DNA of 64,000 bases from Agrobacterium rubi TR3 = NBRC 13261 (GTDB lineage: Bacteria; Pseudomonadota; Alphaproteobacteria; Rhizobiales; Rhizobiaceae). The notes under the pieces are model-generated. The model was not told the DNA's origin. It did no database searches and saw only the letters and a list, made by a program, of their open reading frames with translations. The DNA lies in contig NZ_BBJU01000003.1 in the NCBI RefSeq assembly GCF_000739935.1, positions 186,001-250,000 on the forward strand. The letters run 5' to 3'. A program made the position numbers and the translations under genes. Positions 52,781 through 60,722 of this stretch are shown one piece after another (position 1 is the stretch's first letter; every line of letters starts with the position of its first letter).

Positions 52781-54496
52781 ATGGACGCCAAGACCTCTCA
52801 GATTTCCAAGGGCATGCCGGACGCGAACGTGAAGTATCGCCCATACCCCGTCATCGACATCAAGGACCGCACATGGCCCTCGAAAACCATCGACAAGGCA
52901 CCGATCTGGTGTTCGGTCGATTTGCGTGACGGCAACCAGTCGCTGGTCAACCCCATGGGGCATGACCGCAAGGCGCGCATGTTCAAGCTGCTGCTGGAAA
53001 TGGGTTTCAAGGAAATCGAAATCGGTTTCCCATCCGCTTCGCAGACGGATTTCGACTTCGCCCGTTGGTGTGTGGAGCAGGGCGGTGTGCCGGAAGATGT
53101 GTCCTTGCAGGTGCTGGTGCAGTGCCGCCCGGAACTGATCACGCGCACCTTCGAATCACTGGAAGGTGCCAAGAACCCGATCATCCACTTCTACAATTCC
53201 ACCTCTGAATTGCAGCGCCGCGTGGTGTTTGCCAAAGACGTGCCTGGTATCAAGCAGATTGCCGTCGATGCGGCCAAGATGATCACCGATATGGCCGCCA
53301 AGGCCGGTGGCGGTTATCGCTTCGAGTATTCGCCGGAGAGCTTCACCGGCACGGAGCTGGAAGTGGCGTTGGAAATCTGCAACGCGGTCGTTGAGGTGGT
53401 GAAGCCGACGGCTGAGAACAAGTTGATCCTCAACTTGCCTTCTACCGTTGAGATGGCAACGCCGAACATCTATGCCGACCAGATCGAATGGATGTGCCGC
53501 AACATCGACAACCGCGAAAACGTCATCATCTCGCTGCATCCGCACAATGACCGTGGCACCGGCATCGCCGCCACGGAACTGGGCTTGATGGCCGGTGCAG
53601 ACCGCGTCGAAGGCACGTTGTTCGGAAATGGCGAGCGCACGGGTAATGTCGATGTGGTGACGCTGGCCTTGAACATGTACACGCAGGGTGTGGACCCGGA
53701 ACTCAACTGCCGCAATATCGAACACATCAAGTCGGTTTATGAGTATTCCAACGAAATGACGATCCCAGAGCGTCACCCCTATGTGGGTGAACTGGTCTAC
53801 ACCGCGTTCTCCGGCTCGCATCAGGATGCGATCAACAAGGGTATGAAGGCGATCAAGATAGCCAACCATCCTGTGTGGGAAGTGCCGTATCTGCCCATCG
53901 ACCCGAAGGATGTCGGTCGCTCCTACGAGGCGATCATTCGCATCAACTCGCAGTCCGGCAAGGGCGGCATCGCCTATATTCTCCAGCAGGATTACGGGAT
54001 CAACCTGCCGCGCAACTTGCAGGTGGAATTCCGCGAGGAAATCCAGCGCATTACCGATGAGGAAGGCGTGGAGCTGCCTGCCAAGCGCATCCACGAGCAC
54101 TTCATCGCGCAATACGTGACCCAGCCCAGCGCCCGACTGAAATTTGTTGATCACCACACCTATCCAGCGGGTGACTATAAGGGCGTGCGCGTTGTCGCGG
54201 CGGAAATTACCGACAATGGCGAGATCAAGCGTATCGAGGGCAAGGGCACTGGTCCGATCGATGGCTTCATCAATGCGTTGTCGACTTACCTCGGCATCGA
54301 CCTGTCGGTGAATGACTACTCCGAGCACTCCCTGCAACACGGCTCCAACGCGTCGGCCATCGCCTATGTCGAGATGGAGCACCCCGGCGGCAAGCTGTTT
54401 GGCGCAGGGATCAATACGAATATCGTGGCTGCTTCGCTGGAGGCGATTGTGTCTGCTGCGAACCGGGTTTTGGAGCAGCGGGCGGCGAAGGGCTGA
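52781..54496 (+). CDS. leuA: 2-Isopropylmalate synthase (LeuA, type 2)
   Basis: 571 residues from the ATG at 52781, which follows GGAAGGAGC. It condenses acetyl-CoA with 2-oxoisovalerate in leucine synthesis. The catalytic TIM barrel has SVDLRDGNQSLVNPM (metal-binding Asp, near residue 50) and the metal histidines in ISLHPHNDRGTG, with LFGNGERTGNVD near 285. The C-terminal dimerisation/leucine-feedback domain begins near residue 430. The length and sequence type match the long actinobacterial/proteobacterial LeuA2 form. A strong terminator follows. Confidence 0.96.
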   Translation: MDAKTSQISKGMPDANVKYRPYPVIDIKDRTWPSKTIDKAPIWCSVDLRDGNQSLVNPMGHDRKARMFKLLLEMGFKEIEIGFPSASQTDFDFARWCVEQGGVPEDVSLQVLVQCRPELITRTFESLEGAKNPIIHFYNSTSELQRRVVFAKDVPGIKQIAVDAAKMITDMAAKAGGGYRFEYSPESFTGTELEVALEICNAVVEVVKPTAENKLILNLPSTVEMATPNIYADQIEWMCRNIDNRENVIISLHPHNDRGTGIAATELGLMAGADRVEGTLFGNGERTGNVDVVTLALNMYTQGVDPELNCRNIEHIKSVYEYSNEMTIPERHPYVGELVYTAFSGSHQDAINKGMKAIKIANHPVWEVPYLPIDPKDVGRSYEAIIRINSQSGKGGIAYILQQDYGINLPRNLQVEFREEIQRITDEEGVELPAKRIHEHFIAQYVTQPSARLKFVDHHTYPAGDYKGVRVVAAEITDNGEIKRIEGKGTGPIDGFINALSTYLGIDLSVNDYSEHSLQHGSNASAIAYVEMEHPGGKLFGAGINTNIVAASLEAIVSAANRVLEQRAAKG

Positions 54497-54518
54497 TCAA
54501 GCCTCGGTCACCTTTATC

Positions 54519-54555
54519 GACCTCAGCAGACGCGTTCTGCTGAGGTCGTTTTCTT
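54519..54555 (+). terminator. Rho-independent terminator of leuA
   Basis: GACCTCAGCAGA (54519-54530) pairs exactly with TCTGCTGAGGTC (54536-54547) around CGCGT, followed by GTTTTCTT. Confidence 0.92.
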
Positions 54556-54580
54556 GTAGAAAGATTTGGAGCGGTCGCCT

Positions 54581-55432
54581 GTGCAGTCGGGATTGGGTGT
54601 CGTCAGCGATTTATCTGACCCCGTCGCATCGGGGTGGATCAATCTCGCGTCGGGAATGAAAGGCTGCGAACGGATCGAGGCGTTTTTCTCAGGTCCAGCC
54701 TATCAACCGCATCGACACGATACTTATGCCATAGGGCGTACGAGATCCGGCGTGCAGCGATTTCAATATCGTGGCGAGGGCAGCGCCGGGCTTCCCGGCA
54801 CTGTGATGGTGCTTTACCCGGACGAATTGCATGACGGGCAGGCAGGCACGGAAGATGGTTTCCATTACCAGATGATCTATCTGGACCCGCTTCTTGTGCA
54901 GAATGCGCTGGGGCATGGTCATTCGCTGCCATTTATAGCCGGTGGGGTCACGAGCCATCCGCAGTTGCTGAATGCGATTGACAGGATTTTCGCTCATATG
55001 AGCGAACCCCTGGAGACACTGCAATATGATGATGCCGTCTATGATATTTCCGTCGCATTGAAAGCTGCGGCCCCGACAACCAACCGCCGTGCCCTGTCGG
55101 CGCCTGATTATCGAGCCACAGACACCGCCCGCGATTATCTTCTCCATTCCAACGACCAACTGATTTCCCTTGAGCAACTGGAGATGTTGACCGGTCAGGA
55201 TCGATGGAAGCTGTCGCGCGATTTCAGACGTGTGTTTGGCACCAGCCCTTACCGATACCTCATCCTGCGGCGTCTGGACCAGGCCAAGGCGCGGATCACG
55301 GCGGGGCAACCGCTTGTTCAGGTGGCGCTTGATACAGGCTTTGCCGACCAAGCCCATTTGACCCGGCATTTTCGCGGGGCCTTCGGCATGACGCCCGCGC
55401 AGTGGCGCAAGATGACATTGAAAACGCGTTGA
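54581..55432 (+). CDS. AraC-family transcriptional regulator
   Basis: 283 residues from a GTG at 54581, which has GGAG nine bases upstream; a TTG at 54566 is an alternative. An N-terminal AraC-ligand-binding cupin-like domain (AYQPHRHDTYAIGRTRSGVQRFQYRG; metal-type histidines near 46-49) precedes the two helix-turn-helix units: DQLISLEQLEMLTGQDRWKLSRDFRRVFG and LVQVALDTGFADQAHLTRHFRGAFGMTPAQWR. It is followed at 74 bases by a cupin gene on the same strand; whether it regulates it is unknown. Confidence 0.88.
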   Translation: MQSGLGVVSDLSDPVASGWINLASGMKGCERIEAFFSGPAYQPHRHDTYAIGRTRSGVQRFQYRGEGSAGLPGTVMVLYPDELHDGQAGTEDGFHYQMIYLDPLLVQNALGHGHSLPFIAGGVTSHPQLLNAIDRIFAHMSEPLETLQYDDAVYDISVALKAAAPTTNRRALSAPDYRATDTARDYLLHSNDQLISLEQLEMLTGQDRWKLSRDFRRVFGTSPYRYLILRRLDQAKARITAGQPLVQVALDTGFADQAHLTRHFRGAFGMTPAQWRKMTLKTR

Positions 55433-55506
55433 GCTGCACGATCCTTCAATATTCCAGATGGCGGAGCGCCTAACCTGCTTTCATTGAAAAATGGAGCAAT
55501 CAGGCA

Positions 55507-55878
55507 ATGGACACAGACTATCAGGCGGTCAACTTTTCAGACAAACTCTCTGAGATCACGGAGTTCTGGCAACCGCGCGTCATCTCGGAGATGAATGATT
55601 ATCAATTCAAGATCGTTCGTATCAAGGGTGATTTCATCTGGCACGACCATCCCGAAACTGACGAGACCTTCATTGTCCTCAAAGGTCGCCTACGGATCGA
55701 CTTTCGCGATGGTGCCGTATCGATCGGCGCTGGCGAAATGTTCGTTGTTCCCAAGGGCGTCGAACACAAACCCTATGCGGAAAAAGAGGTCCACCTGCTG
55801 TTGATAGAGCCGCGCGGCGTGCTCAACACCGGCCATGCCGGCGGAGACCGCACAGCTGAGAATGATCAATGGATTTGA
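55507..55878 (+). CDS. Single-domain cupin protein
   Basis: 123 residues. The two cupin motifs are present: FIWHDHPETDETFIVLKGRL (near residues 40-60) with the metal-binding His, His and Glu, and FVVPKGVEHKPYAEKEVHLLLIEP with the third His. A small cytoplasmic beta-barrel, probably with a metal ion. Function unknown. It stands between the AraC regulator and a convergent phosphoesterase gene. Confidence 0.88.
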   Translation: MDTDYQAVNFSDKLSEITEFWQPRVISEMNDYQFKIVRIKGDFIWHDHPETDETFIVLKGRLRIDFRDGAVSIGAGEMFVVPKGVEHKPYAEKEVHLLLIEPRGVLNTGHAGGDRTAENDQWI

Positions 55879-55887
55879 TCGCGTTGC

Positions 55888-56865
55888 TTATTCGTCGTCG
55901 CCTTGCTCCACCGGATTGCTGAAGCCCAGCGGTCTGCCGTTGGTGTAAAACACCCTCACGTCTTCGAGCTCTATACCTGTGGCCTTTTCGTTAAGACCGT
56001 AGCGTTCGCAGGTCACGTTCCAGGTGCCGGGGCTGCCGTCTATGCGGAAGAGATTGTACCCGGCGCGGGGTTTTTCGCCGCCGGGGCCTTGCGAGGCGGA
56101 GGCGATGCCGACGACGGGGGTGTGGTCACGCCCGCGATGGGTGTTCAGCCAGTAGACGGTGTTAAGATGGGTGTGGCCGTGAAGCACGAGTTCCGCGCCG
56201 CCAGTGCCGATGGCGGCTGCGAAGCGGCGGATACCGATCATGCGTTTGTGGGTGGAGGCAGCACCGCGAATGGGTGGGTGGTGGATCATCACCACGCGGA
56301 AAAGACCCATTTCGCCCGCCTTTTTCAGCAGTTCGGCAGTGGCGCGGGCTTGTCTGCGGCCAAAATAGCCGGTGGCGGAAAAGGGTGGGGTGGCGATGGA
56401 GGTCGAGCAGCCGATCATGGCCACAGGTCCGCGTACCCGCATATAGGGGAAAATCTTGCGGTCTTCGTCCCAGTTTTCCTTGTCGCCATCGCCGCGCACG
56501 AAGGGGTACCAAGCGGCCATGGCCTTGTCGTGTGCGCCAGGGACATAGGCATCGTGGTTGCCGGGAACGACAGAGACCTTCAGCGGATCGCCCACCTCTT
56601 CCAGCCAGTCGGCGGCGGCGCGGATTTCGATGCCCGTTGCCAGATTGACCAGATCGCCGGTAATCGCGATATGATCAGGCGCCTTGCTTTCCATGTCGTC
56701 CACCACCTTTTCCAGCGTATCGCTGAAAAGATGCTTGCGGCGGTTGAGGCGCCAGTTCACAAAGCCAAGAATGCGCTTGGATGCGAGCTCCCGAAAGGTG
56801 AGCTTGGGCAGCGGGCCGAGATGGATATCGGAGATGTGGGCAAGTTTGAACATGCGTTCAGACAT
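55888..56865 (-). CDS. Calcineurin-like metallophosphoesterase
   Basis: 325 residues. The metallophosphoesterase motifs are all present: LAHISDIHLGP (residues about 7-17), ITGDLVNLA, VVPGNHDAY near 100, VMIHHPPI near 195 and LHGHTHLNTV near 235. The binuclear metal site is therefore intact. No signal peptide. The substrate (a cyclic nucleotide, a lipid-linked phosphate or other) is unknown. The ATG at 56865 overlaps no other gene; the Nudix gene is divergent, 120 bases away. Confidence 0.9.
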   Translation of the reverse strand: MSERMFKLAHISDIHLGPLPKLTFRELASKRILGFVNWRLNRRKHLFSDTLEKVVDDMESKAPDHIAITGDLVNLATGIEIRAAADWLEEVGDPLKVSVVPGNHDAYVPGAHDKAMAAWYPFVRGDGDKENWDEDRKIFPYMRVRGPVAMIGCSTSIATPPFSATGYFGRRQARATAELLKKAGEMGLFRVVMIHHPPIRGAASTHKRMIGIRRFAAAIGTGGAELVLHGHTHLNTVYWLNTHRGRDHTPVVGIASASQGPGGEKPRAGYNLFRIDGSPGTWNVTCERYGLNEKATGIELEDVRVFYTNGRPLGFSNPVEQGDDE

Positions 56866-56985
56866 AATCTATCCATGTTGGAGCGTACAATGCGAAACCT
56901 CGATTTTTCAAAGGGATAAGCGCTGAACGCCAAAGTGTGAAGCAGTATCTGGTTTATTGGGTACCAGTTGACGGAGAGTTGAGAC

Positions 56986-57480
56986 GTGAGTGAAAGCCTT
57001 GGGCGGGGTGAAGGGTTCCGGCGGTTTCTTCGGAATATTGCCAAACGCATGCTTCACGCGTTCTTCTTTCTCAGCCGTGGGATGACGATGGGGGTTCGTG
57101 GCGCGTGTTTCGATGCCGAGGGCAGGGTGTTTTTGGTGCGGCATACCTATATTTCAGGCTGGCATATGCCGGGAGGTGGTGTGGAGCGCGGCGAAACCGG
57201 GTTACAGGCGCTGCACAAAGAAATCCGCGAGGAGGGCAACCTTGTTGCCACTTCCACGCCGCAGCTTTTTCATGTCTATTTCAACAACCGTACCAGCAAC
57301 CGTGACCATGTGCTGTTTTACCGGCTTGAGGTGACGCAAACCGCCCCAAAGGTGCCTGACCGCGAAATCAGCGACAGCGGGTTTTTCCGACTTGATACTC
57401 TGCCTGATGGCACGACGCCCGCCACCCGCAGACGGCTTGCCGAGTTGGCGGGTGACGTGCAGCCGGATGATTATTGGTAG
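56986..57480 (+). CDS. Nudix hydrolase
   Basis: 164 residues from a GTG at 56986, with GGAG upstream. The Nudix box GGVERGETGLQALHKEIREEGNL (in two pieces, near residues 66-88) keeps the key glutamates (E-x-x-x-E-E), but Arg is replaced by Lys and the Gly before the end by Asn, unlike the consensus REUXEEXGU. Nudix enzymes hydrolyse nucleoside diphosphate derivatives. The N-terminal basic helix FRRFLRNIAKRMLHAFFFL may contact a membrane. Confidence 0.85.
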   Translation: MSESLGRGEGFRRFLRNIAKRMLHAFFFLSRGMTMGVRGACFDAEGRVFLVRHTYISGWHMPGGGVERGETGLQALHKEIREEGNLVATSTPQLFHVYFNNRTSNRDHVLFYRLEVTQTAPKVPDREISDSGFFRLDTLPDGTTPATRRRLAELAGDVQPDDYW

Positions 57481-57481
57481 T

Positions 57482-58474
57482 TCAACCCAAACGGTCCCGA
57501 TCATGGGCTCTGTCCAGATCGAGCTCAGGACCTATGGGCACGATGCCTGTCGGGTTGATGGTCTTGTGGCTGCGGTAATAATGCTCCTTGATGTGGCGCA
57601 TATCCACGGTCTCGGGAGCGCCTGATGTCTGGTAGAGATCGCGCAGATATCCCGTCAAGTTGGGGTAATCATGGATGCGGCGGATGTTGCATTTGAAGTG
57701 GCCGACATAGACTGGGTCGAACCGGACCAGCGTGGTGAACAACCGCCAATCTGCCTCGGTCTGCTGCGAGCCTAGCAGGAAACGCTTATCGGCCAAGCGC
57801 TTTTCCAGCATGTCCAGCGTCTCGAAAATCTTGGTGGCGCTTTCTTCATAGGCTTCCTGGGTGGTGGCAAAGCCTGCCTTGTAGACGCCGTTGTTGACGG
57901 TGTCGTAGATCAGATCGTTGAGGGGGTCGATCTCTGCACGCAGGGCTTCCGGGTAATAATCGCTTGTCGATCCCGTCAGGCCGTTAAAGGCGCTGTTGAA
58001 CATGCGGATGATATCAGCCGATTCATTCGAGACGATGGTGTTCTGCTGTTTGTCCCACAGAACAGGCACGGTCACGCGCCCGGAATAGTTCGGGTCTGCC
58101 TTCGTGTAGACCTTCCACATGGCGGACGCGCCGAAGAGATGATCTTCGGTTGCGCCGGGTGTGCGTTCTTTTGCTGGTTTGAACTCCCAGCCATTTTCCA
58201 GCATCCGCGGATCGACCACCGAAACGGAAATGAAGTCTTGGAGCTTCTTAAGCTTGCGGAAGATCAGCGTGCGGTGTGCCCAGGGGCAGGCGAGCGATAC
58301 ATAGAGGTGATAGCGGTCCTTCTCAGCCTTGAAGCCGCCCTTGCCGGAGGGGCCGGGCGCGCCATCTGATGTCAGCCAGTTGCGAAACTGCGACGCGCTG
58401 CGTTTGAAGTGGCCCTTGGTTTCCTTCGTGTCGTACCAGACGTCGTTCCAGACACCTTCAACCAGCATACCCAT
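57482..58474 (-). CDS. yqjG: Glutathionyl-hydroquinone reductase (YqjG/ECM4-type GST)
   Basis: 330 residues from the ATG at 58474, preceded by GGAGAG. The catalytic cysteine is Cys63 in VSLACPWAHRTLIFRKL, the CPWA motif of glutathionyl-hydroquinone reductases (the E. coli YqjG cysteine is at the same number). The C-terminal GST domain has LDMLEKRLADKRFLLGSQQTEADWRLFTTLVRFDPVYVGHFKCN. It removes glutathione from glutathionyl-hydroquinones. It stands alone, convergent with the Nudix gene (one base between stops). Confidence 0.92.
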   Translation of the reverse strand: MGMLVEGVWNDVWYDTKETKGHFKRSASQFRNWLTSDGAPGPSGKGGFKAEKDRYHLYVSLACPWAHRTLIFRKLKKLQDFISVSVVDPRMLENGWEFKPAKERTPGATEDHLFGASAMWKVYTKADPNYSGRVTVPVLWDKQQNTIVSNESADIIRMFNSAFNGLTGSTSDYYPEALRAEIDPLNDLIYDTVNNGVYKAGFATTQEAYEESATKIFETLDMLEKRLADKRFLLGSQQTEADWRLFTTLVRFDPVYVGHFKCNIRRIHDYPNLTGYLRDLYQTSGAPETVDMRHIKEHYYRSHKTINPTGIVPIGPELDLDRAHDRDRLG

Positions 58475-58766
58475 CGCGCGCTCTCCTTCATGTTGTTGCA
58501 TGCACTGTAAGGCATGGCTTTGCGGGAAGTGAACCCCTGGGGACGTGAACAGTGCGTTCGTATCACACTCACACCATTGAATGGCTGAGGGTTGTATTTG
58601 TTCTGGACGCGTCGGAATTTTCCTGATATCCGCGTTTATCACAATTCTGAGGGAATTCTTCTTTATGACCGCAACACGGATGCTCCGACGACGCTGACGC
58701 TTCGAACGCCTTAACCGGCGCAGCCGTCACATCGTCCTATCCGTATTTTAACGTTCCGGTCCCTTC

Positions 58767-59330
58767 ATGTCCAAGCACGAACTGGTCTACCTCACCGAAG
58801 ACGCGTCTCACGACGCCGTTATCGAACTCATCAATGCAGAAGCTTTTGGCCCCGGTCGGCACACCCGCGCCGCAGCCCGCATCCGCGAGCAGGGCCCGCA
58901 CGACCGCTCGATTTCCTATATCTGCGCAGACGATGGTGAGACAATTGCCTCGGTCCGCATGACACCGGTTCTGGCTGGCGGCGTGAAGGGGCACATGCTC
59001 GGCCCTCTCGCCGTGCGGCCTTCGCACAAGAACATGGGCATTGGCCGCGAACTGGTGCGCATCGCCATTGCCGCCGCCAGACGCAAGGGCTCCGAAGGCG
59101 TCATCCTCATCGGCGATCCGCCGTACTACATGCCGCTGGGTTTCGAGAAGGTGGCATATGCGGCACTGGATTTTCCCGGCCCTGTCGATATGAACCGCGT
59201 GCTTGTCGTGCCGTTGGCGGCTGACACGCATCAGCGGTTGAAGGGGAGCATCGGCTGGCGGAACTGTAACGAATCCATCGCATTTCTCGATGAAGAAGCT
59301 GCTGTGGAGCCTCTTCGCGCCACTGCATGA
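58767..59330 (+). CDS. GNAT-family N-acetyltransferase
   Basis: 187 residues. The GNAT fold is seen with LGPLAVRPSHKNMGIGRELVRIAI (motif A, near residues 80-105, acetyl-CoA loop K-N-M-G-I-G) and VILIGDPPYYMPLGFEKV. This subgroup (YhbS-like) acetylates small molecules or proteins. The upstream 292-base gap holds no convincing gene. It ends at a strong hairpin shared with the convergent MBL gene. Confidence 0.88.
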   Translation: MSKHELVYLTEDASHDAVIELINAEAFGPGRHTRAAARIREQGPHDRSISYICADDGETIASVRMTPVLAGGVKGHMLGPLAVRPSHKNMGIGRELVRIAIAAARRKGSEGVILIGDPPYYMPLGFEKVAYAALDFPGPVDMNRVLVVPLAADTHQRLKGSIGWRNCNESIAFLDEEAAVEPLRATA

Positions 59331-59385
59331 TAGCCTGAAACTCAGCTCTTTGCGTCGATACTAGCAATTTGAGAGTACGTTCAGA

Positions 59386-59418
59386 CGCGGCGGCGCTTAC
59401 ACACGCCGCCGCGTTCTT
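59386..59418. terminator. Hairpin terminator between convergent GNAT and MBL genes
   Basis: CGCGGCGGCG (59386-59395) pairs exactly with CGCCGCCGCG (59404-59413) and is followed by TTCTT. It lies 55 bases after the GNAT stop. Confidence 0.7.
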
Positions 59419-59420
59419 CG

Positions 59421-60278
59421 CTATTTCTTATAGGCGTCGAAGCGATATTGATCGCCGTTGCGGCTGATATTGCCAACGCCTGGGAAGGGCAGGTGTGCCG
59501 CCGCGATAAGATAGCCCTCGTCGGCGGCCTGTTGGAAAGCAGCAGCGCGCGTGGTTGCAGCTGTTGGCTGATCGTAATCGAAATCGATCGTCACTGCCGT
59601 ATTGTCAAACTGCACGCGGTTGCCATGGACGATATCGCCAATGAACACGATCGTTTCACCGTTGTTATCAAACCGGATGGCAAGGTGGCCCGGCGTGTGG
59701 CCAGCGCGCAAAGTTGCGCTGAAACCGGGTAGAATATCACCATTGTCCTCGAACAGTTCGACGCGATTTTCCGTTTCATAGGGATCAATCGTGTCGTGCG
59801 CGCGGGCGATCTGACCCTTGACCTTATCCGTTGCATGAGGTGCGTCGGCAGCGCCATCCGTCAGCCAGAAGGCGGCTTCCGTCTTGCCAATATGCAGCGT
59901 GGCATTCTTGAAAACGGCCTTGCCGTCCGCGATCAAACCGCCGGTGTGATCGGCATGAATATGGGTGAGAATAACGTCATCGATGTCATCTGGTGACACG
60001 CCCAAAGTTTCCAGCGCTGCTCTCAGTTTGCCAAGTGCCGGCCCATAGAGCGCGCCGGAACCGGCATCGATCATGATTTTCTTGTCGTCTGTTTCCACCA
60101 GAAATGCATTGACTGACAGCTCAGCCGGCGCGTCCGGAAATTTTTCAGGCGTGGGCTGGTCGGAGCCCAGGCGGTAGAGGCTGCCAATGGGTGCCGTGAG
60201 GATGCCGTCGGACAATGCGGTGATGCGGGCCTTGCCCAGCGAGAACGTGAAAGGTTCAAAAGAACTGCTGTCGGTCAT
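59421..60278 (-). CDS. MBL-fold metallo-hydrolase
   Basis: 285 residues, soluble. The zinc site shows LTHIHADHTGGL (HxHxDH, near residue 105), the next histidine in AGHTPGHLAIRF, the Asp in FIGDIVHGNRV and the last His in AAAHLPFPG. The sequence is of the general AHL-lactonase/AttM-like group, but no feature proves lactonase activity. It may act on another ester or thioester. It is convergent with the GNAT gene upstream on the map. Confidence 0.87.
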   Translation of the reverse strand: MTDSSSFEPFTFSLGKARITALSDGILTAPIGSLYRLGSDQPTPEKFPDAPAELSVNAFLVETDDKKIMIDAGSGALYGPALGKLRAALETLGVSPDDIDDVILTHIHADHTGGLIADGKAVFKNATLHIGKTEAAFWLTDGAADAPHATDKVKGQIARAHDTIDPYETENRVELFEDNGDILPGFSATLRAGHTPGHLAIRFDNNGETIVFIGDIVHGNRVQFDNTAVTIDFDYDQPTAATTRAAAFQQAADEGYLIAAAHLPFPGVGNISRNGDQYRFDAYKK

Positions 60279-60302
60279 GGAGAGTTTTCCGTAAGCTATT
60301 AT

Positions 60303-60722
60303 TTATAAGAGTGATTTTTTGAGATAGGTCAGAGTATTCGCGTTGCCGAAATCCTCGATTTGGCCGAAAACCACATAGCCGCATTTTTGATAAAGGCGCA
60401 AAGCGTCTGTATTCATCGTGTCGATATAGGCACCTCGGCACCCTCTTTTAAGGGCTTCTTCTTCAGCAAGATCGAGAAGTTTTGGTCCAAGACCTTTGCC
60501 CCTCATCTCTTCCGGAATGAAGAGGAGCGACGTGTAAAGCCAGCCGCGCGCCGTGTGGCCGCTCAGCCCGCCGATGATGTTATCATCGTCATCACGCAAC
60601 GATATGACGAGTCCCCGCCAATCGCTTGGGCCGAACCGTTTGGCATTATAGGCTTTCAGCCCAGCGAGAATGGCCGCTTCGCTTTCCTTGTCGGAATCAC
60701 TGATAGCAATATGCGGTTCCAT
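60303..60722 (-). CDS. GNAT-family N-acetyltransferase
   Basis: 139 residues. The GNAT motif A is LLFIPEEMRGKGLGPKLLDLAEEEA (near residues 68-92), then YIDTMNTDALRLYQKCGYVVFG (motif B). Its ATG overlaps the stop of the large membrane-protein gene upstream by one base (TGATG), so it is the last gene of that minus-strand operon. The substrate is unknown. Confidence 0.88.
   Translation of the reverse strand: MEPHIAISDSDKESEAAILAGLKAYNAKRFGPSDWRGLVISLRDDDDNIIGGLSGHTARGWLYTSLLFIPEEMRGKGLGPKLLDLAEEEALKRGCRGAYIDTMNTDALRLYQKCGYVVFGQIEDFGNANTLTYLKKSLL

Noticed and set aside
52590-52832. 80-codon frame overlapping the leuA start
   Set aside because: It crosses into leuA in another frame and has no family pattern; the leucine-rich frame at 52523 explains the leader better.
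53156-54382. Minus-strand frame of about 400 codons
   Set aside because: It is antisense to leuA and has no family pattern.
59421-60278. Naming the MBL protein as an AHL lactonase
   Set aside because: The zinc motif is shared by many MBL families; nothing in the sequence or neighbours shows lactonase activity.
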